Origin: Hydractinia symbiolongicarpus | Lineage: Eukaryota; Cnidaria; Hydrozoa; Anthoathecata; Hydractiniidae | Assembly (NCBI RefSeq): GCF_029227915.1 | Contig: NC_079878.1 | Location: 17,176,001 to 17,240,000, forward strand | DNA: 64,000 nucleotides | Direction: 5' to 3' | In this document: positions 60,565-64,000 of the stretch, piece by piece | Numbering within the stretch: the first letter of the stretch is position 1 | Layout of the letters: each line of letters starts with the position of its first letter | Program-made: the position numbers and the translations under genes | Notes under the pieces: generated by a model | What the model saw: the letters and a program-made list of their open reading frames with translations, nothing else | What the model was told of the DNA's origin: nothing | Databases searched by the model: none

Positions 60565-62169
60565 TTTACAAATCTACTTAACAACAACAGAGCATCAGGT
60601 TTCGATAACATCTCAGCTGAACTTATTAAATATGCTCCCACGATTTGTCACAATGAAATAGCTGATATAGTGAATGACTGTTTCAACAAAAATGAAGACA
60701 TCGATGTTGGAAAAGGTATCCTCATCCCACTGTGTAAGCCTAAAAAACCTAAAGGCCCTGTTAAAAATCTACGTCCTGTAACTCTACTTTCAATCATTCG
60801 AAAGATTATTTCCAACGTAGCTCTTCAACGCATCAAACCAAAAATTGACGACTACCTTTCATTAAGCCAAAGTGCTTTCCGACAAAATCGAAGCACGTCA
60901 GATGCTGTATGGACTCATCGCTGGTTAGTTGCAAGAATTGAAAAATACCAGGAGAAGATTTATATTACAGGTATCGACATGAGTTCCGCATTTGACACCA
61001 TCAAAAGAGACGAGTTGTTAAACATCCTTGGTAATGTAATAAACGAAGATGAATTGAGATTAATTCGATTTTTACTTGCTAACACAAATCTTGAAATCAG
61101 AATGAAAGATGTAGATACGACACCTTTTCCCAGTAACATCGGAAGTCCTCAAGGTGACGGAATAAGTGGTTGTTTGTTTAACATATATTTCGAAAGCTCC
61201 TTACGTAAAGTTAGAAAAATTCTGGAAAAAGACCATATCCTTGACGAACATTCATACTCGAAGAGAAACGAATCATTACTCCCAGTGACTGAAGTGATAT
61301 ACGCTGATGATTACGACCACATCACAGATGACATCAACAAAAAGAAGAAATTCAATAACATCATAAAAGAAACTTTAGCTAAGGATAATTTGTTGGTAAA
61401 CGAAACAAAAACAGAACACACATTACTAGAAAGAAAGAAAAAAGTAAACAACGAAACAAATGAACCGTGGAGACATGTCAAGAAATTGGGGTCAAAGCTA
61501 GGTATCCATGAAGATATAGCTAACAGAAAAGCATTGTCAACAGCTGCCCTACAGAAAATAAGTGATGTGTGGATTAAGAAAGATAAAATCAGTACTCAGC
61601 TAAAAATCAGAATCTATCAAACTGTAGTCAAATCCATATTATTATACAACTGTGGCACATGGGGTTTGAACAAAAATGAAGAAAAGAACATGAATTCCTT
61701 CCATCGTCGACAACTTCGTCAAGTATTAAACATCAAATACCCAGTAACAATAAGGAACAAGAAGTTGTACGAAATATCAAAAACAAGACCTATTACATTG
61801 GATATAATCCAAGCTCGATGGAGGTTATTTGGGCATGTTCTCAGATTACAGAAAGACACACCCGCTCAACTGGCTATGAATCACTATTTTGAACAATCGC
61901 AAGTATCAAAATTCAAAGGTCGTCAACGAATTACGTTACCAATCAGTTTAAACAATGATATAAGAAGAGCAGTGGAATCTGATAACAGTTTTGCAATAAA
62001 ATTTGGCGTCTCGCAATTGATTTCGAAACATGACCTAAAGGTCTTAAGGGTAATCGCTGAAGATCGAAGTACATGGAAGTCCCTTTCAAGACACATATAT
62101 ATTGCAGCTGAAGCAACTACTTATACTGAAGAAAATCTTACAGTAGATGATAGAAGCGAAGACAGCTGA
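60565..62169 (+). pseudogene. Non-LTR retrotransposon reverse transcriptase, 5' truncated
   Basis: The frame is open from about 60565 to TGA 62167-62169, longer than the first start codon suggests; it begins inside the RT domain (ASGFDNISAELIKYA). The fingers motif KNLRPVTLLSI and SAFRQNRSTSDAV are followed by motif A ITGIDMSSAFDTI, motif B GSPQGDGISGCLFN and motif C VIYADDYDHI. A C-terminal region has ARWRLFGHVLRL, typical of several non-LTR clades. The apurinic endonuclease domain that should precede RT is missing, so the copy is dead on arrival. The RT itself has no stop, which suggests a fairly young insertion. Confidence 0.85.
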
Positions 62170-62485
62170 TACATACATACATAAACTAAGTTAGCTAGCT
62201 ATACATATTAAAAAAAAAGGAATAACAACATAATTCATAGGTTAGAGCTAGCCATGGGATGGGAGAGCAGGACTTGGAGAGGCTAAATTAGCTAGCTAAC
62301 AGTAGCTAAGACCCCCAGTTAAATATATCTAAACTGGGAACACTTAGCTAAAACTAAAGCTAGCTATTTATGCTTAGTAAAACACACATAAAGAGAAACA
62401 ATAGTAATGTAAAAATAATAACATTACAATAAGCAGTAAGTTCAACAAACCAAAGTTTTAGGTTTGTAAGTTAGCTAACAGTTCA
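62170..62485. other. CTAG-rich spacer, no gene
   Basis: AT-rich DNA dense in TTAGCTAGCTA motifs between two non-LTR elements. An A run near 62211 may be the tail of the upstream element. Confidence 0.4.
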
Positions 62486-62568
62486 GTTGCCGTTAAGGGC
62501 CGTTGAGTGCGGTCACGTTTCAACCGCGCTCCAAATGAAGCTGTAGCCGCAGGCACGAAAAGGGGAGT

Positions 62569-62844
62569 ATGTCTCACATCCAACTTAGAGACTTTGTTGG
62601 TAAAAGTAAAACTGATATAAACAAAATGAATAAAGAATCTCTGGTAAACTTGTTATTCAATAATAAAGAAATTGAGCAGTTGGACGATCTCAAGTCCATA
62701 CGAGACAGCATAGAAGAGCTGAAAAATAATGTCATCAATCGCCTTCTCAATGAAAACAAACGACTCAAAAAACATATCAAGGAAATTGAAACCCAAAACT
62801 ACGAACAGATGGATGAATTGGAGGACAACATGCGAAGTTGTTAA
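62569..62844 (+). CDS. Non-LTR element ORF1-like coiled-coil protein
   Basis: The ATG at 62569 opens 91 codons. The N-terminus is MSHIQLRDFVGKSKTDINKM; the rest is a continuous predicted coiled coil (SIRDSIEELKNNVINRLLNE and on). ORF1 proteins of non-LTR elements trimerise through such coils and bind RNA. No RNA-recognition or zinc motif is visible, so the assignment rests on position and the coil. Confidence 0.5.
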   Translation: MSHIQLRDFVGKSKTDINKMNKESLVNLLFNNKEIEQLDDLKSIRDSIEELKNNVINRLLNENKRLKKHIKEIETQNYEQMDELEDNMRSC

Positions 62845-63071
62845 ATTCCCATAATGACAAACCTTGTGCTGAGTAAACTTTCAGACTGCATTTTTGTTGA
62901 TTTTGTTTTTCTCCCTTTCTTTGCATCTATTTATATAGTATATACTTCTAGAATTATCCAATTTATTATTTTAGCTAATAATCTGAAAGCTAAAACTACT
63001 TTTCATCCAACTTATTTACTCCCCTGTGTGTGTTTTGTGTCCACTCAACCACCAGTTTAATTCTCGTGAGA

Positions 63072-63076
<5 letters not shown>

Positions 63077-63108
<32 letters not shown>
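63077..63108. repeat. (TA)n microsatellite
   Basis: About 16 TA units followed by TTTATTTATT in the leader between ORF1 and ORF2 of the element. Confidence 0.9.
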
Positions 63109-63111
<3 letters not shown>

Positions 63112-63204
63112 TTATTTATTTTTTTTTTCTTTTTTTTTGATTATTAATATTTATTTATTTATTTTCCTGTAGCACTTATTTACTTTTATACAAATTAACA
63201 ACCT

Positions 63205-64000
63205 ATGACCAATTTTCCCTGTAACATCTGCAAAAAAAATGTTAATAATAACCACCGAGCAATTCAATGCGATATTTGTAACCACTGGATTCATATAAAA
63301 TGTAACAACTTAGATAATACCAGTTATAATTTACTAAAACAGTCCACAACACCATGGTTTTGTATTGATTGCACAGCTAAAACACTACCTTTTCAAAATC
63401 TAAATAATGATCAATTTTTTCTCAATTCAAAAAACATAAATTTTAAATGTAACACATCTTCTCAACTTAATATAACACCTTCAGAAAATATCGAGGCTCT
63501 TCTAAAAGAATTTAACAATTTGTCATCCAACATGAATAAAGCTAATGATGATGATAATCCAACCATTAATTGTCAATATTATGATATCAATGACTTCTGT
63601 TCGTCAAAATTTAAATCTGAAAATTTCTTCTCTATTTTCCATCTGAATATAGCTTCTTTATCTAGACATAAACACGATCTTGAGACCTTATTAAATATCT
63701 TAAATTTTGATTTTAGCATTTTAGCTATTACTGAAACAAAAATTATGAAAAATTTGAATCCAAACTACGATATTAATCTAGAAGGCTATCAACTATTCCA
63801 CACTCCCACTGAATCCAGTGCAGGAGGGACATTATTATATGTACGCAATCACTTTAATTGTAAGATTCGAGATGATCTGAATATATACAAATCTAAAGAA
63901 TTAGAATCTATATTTATTGAAATAATTAGTCCTCGTAAAAAAAATACAATTGTAGGCTGTGTGTACAAACATCCGGGAATGTCAATTGATGATTTTAACT
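63205..64000 (+). CDS. Non-LTR element ORF2: PHD finger and endonuclease, partial
   Basis: From the ATG at 63205 the frame is open to the window end, 265 codons so far. Residues 5-53 form a PHD-type finger: FPCNICKKNV, IQCDICNHWIHIKCNNL, WFCIDC (Cys4-His-Cys3). From about residue 140 comes the start of an apurinic-type endonuclease: FSIFHLNIASLSRHKHDLET, FSILAITETK (the catalytic Glu) and GGTLLYVRN. RT should follow downstream of the window. PHD-EN-RT architecture is found in CR1/L2-type elements of invertebrates. Confidence 0.8.
   Translation, partial: MTNFPCNICKKNVNNNHRAIQCDICNHWIHIKCNNLDNTSYNLLKQSTTPWFCIDCTAKTLPFQNLNNDQFFLNSKNINFKCNTSSQLNITPSENIEALLKEFNNLSSNMNKANDDDNPTINCQYYDINDFCSSKFKSENFFSIFHLNIASLSRHKHDLETLLNILNFDFSILAITETKIMKNLNPNYDINLEGYQLFHTPTESSAGGTLLYVRNHFNCKIRDDLNIYKSKELESIFIEIISPRKKNTIVGCVYKHPGMSIDDFN

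Larger units (their letters stand above)
62486..64000 (+). mobile_element. Non-LTR retrotransposon, 5' half, continues past the window
   Basis: A GC-richer leader at about 62486-62568 (GTTGAGTGCGGTCACG...) is followed by a coiled-coil ORF and then a long ORF with a PHD finger and the start of an endonuclease domain. The reading frame is open at the window end, so this could be a complete element. Confidence 0.7.

Overview
The window looks like nuclear DNA of an early-branching animal, most likely a cnidarian and possibly a hydrozoan. That placement is inference from the repeat repertoire and a spliced host gene, not a database match. The background is AT-rich and full of short CTAG-type repeats. 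The one host gene I can support is a three-exon gene for the translocon-associated protein gamma subunit (SSR3) on the minus strand at 50.0-54.3 kb. Its CDS was assembled from the sequence and has consensus splice sites. Almost everything else is mobile DNA.

Layout. 1-4.2 kb: AT-rich DNA without genes, with a tRNA-like SINE and short hairpin repeats. 4.3-6.7 kb: a defective Penelope-like element (minus), followed by a 229-bp tandem duplication at 7.2-7.65 kb that carries a decayed, inverted scrap of the same element. 7.7-47.2 kb: a graveyard of Polinton/Maverick elements, virus-like self-synthesising transposons. Five fragments are recognisable: A (7.75-10.7 kb, inverted), a lone right end (12.2-12.5 kb), B (14.7-19.5 kb, inverted), C (20.5-29.0 kb) and D (31.0-47.2 kb). 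47.45-49.77 kb: a PIF/Harbinger transposon with 48-bp terminal inverted repeats. 50.0-54.3 kb: SSR3, with an LTR-retrotransposon scrap in intron 1. 54.7-55.04 kb: a compound SINE with a 13-bp target-site duplication. 55.06-58.05 kb: a repeat split by an ISL2EU-type transposon whose 70-bp terminal repeats differ at one position. 58.1-60.5 kb: diverged repeats. 60.56-62.17 kb: a 5'-truncated non-LTR reverse transcriptase. 62.5 kb to the end: the 5' half of a second non-LTR element with a PHD finger and an endonuclease domain, running off the window.

Polinton gene order is consistent between copies, so gene families can be named by position. In D, left to right: SAP-like/polB (+), a membrane protein (+), a short membrane-anchored protein (+), a conserved ~85-residue protein (+), a zinc-repeat HNH protein (+), the packaging ATPase (+), a BRO-like protein (+), an acidic-tailed protein (+), integrase (-), a short membrane protein (-), the major-capsid candidate (-), a coiled-coil membrane protein (+), the penton-like candidate (-), its divergent partner (+), a double-membrane-helix protein (+), a 72-residue protein with a TQT motif (-), an acidic-tailed candidate ssDNA-binding protein (-), a Cys-rich protein (-), a membrane/coil protein (-) and a VPD-repeat protein (-). 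Nearly every large gene is broken by frameshifts, stops or deletions, so these are old genomic copies. A few short ORFs remain open, and the capsid gene of D has a single frameshift.

Two structural patterns stand out. First, where consecutive Polinton genes are separated by a spacer it usually holds a strong stem-loop, whereas abutting or overlapping genes have none. The stem between the same two genes in copies C and D has unrelated sequence but the same position and size. This resembles the hairpin signal for transcript 3' ends described in mimiviruses and virophages. Second, the penton-like gene and its partner are always head to head with only 16-20 bp between start codons, which in copy A lie inside a perfect 26-bp palindrome.
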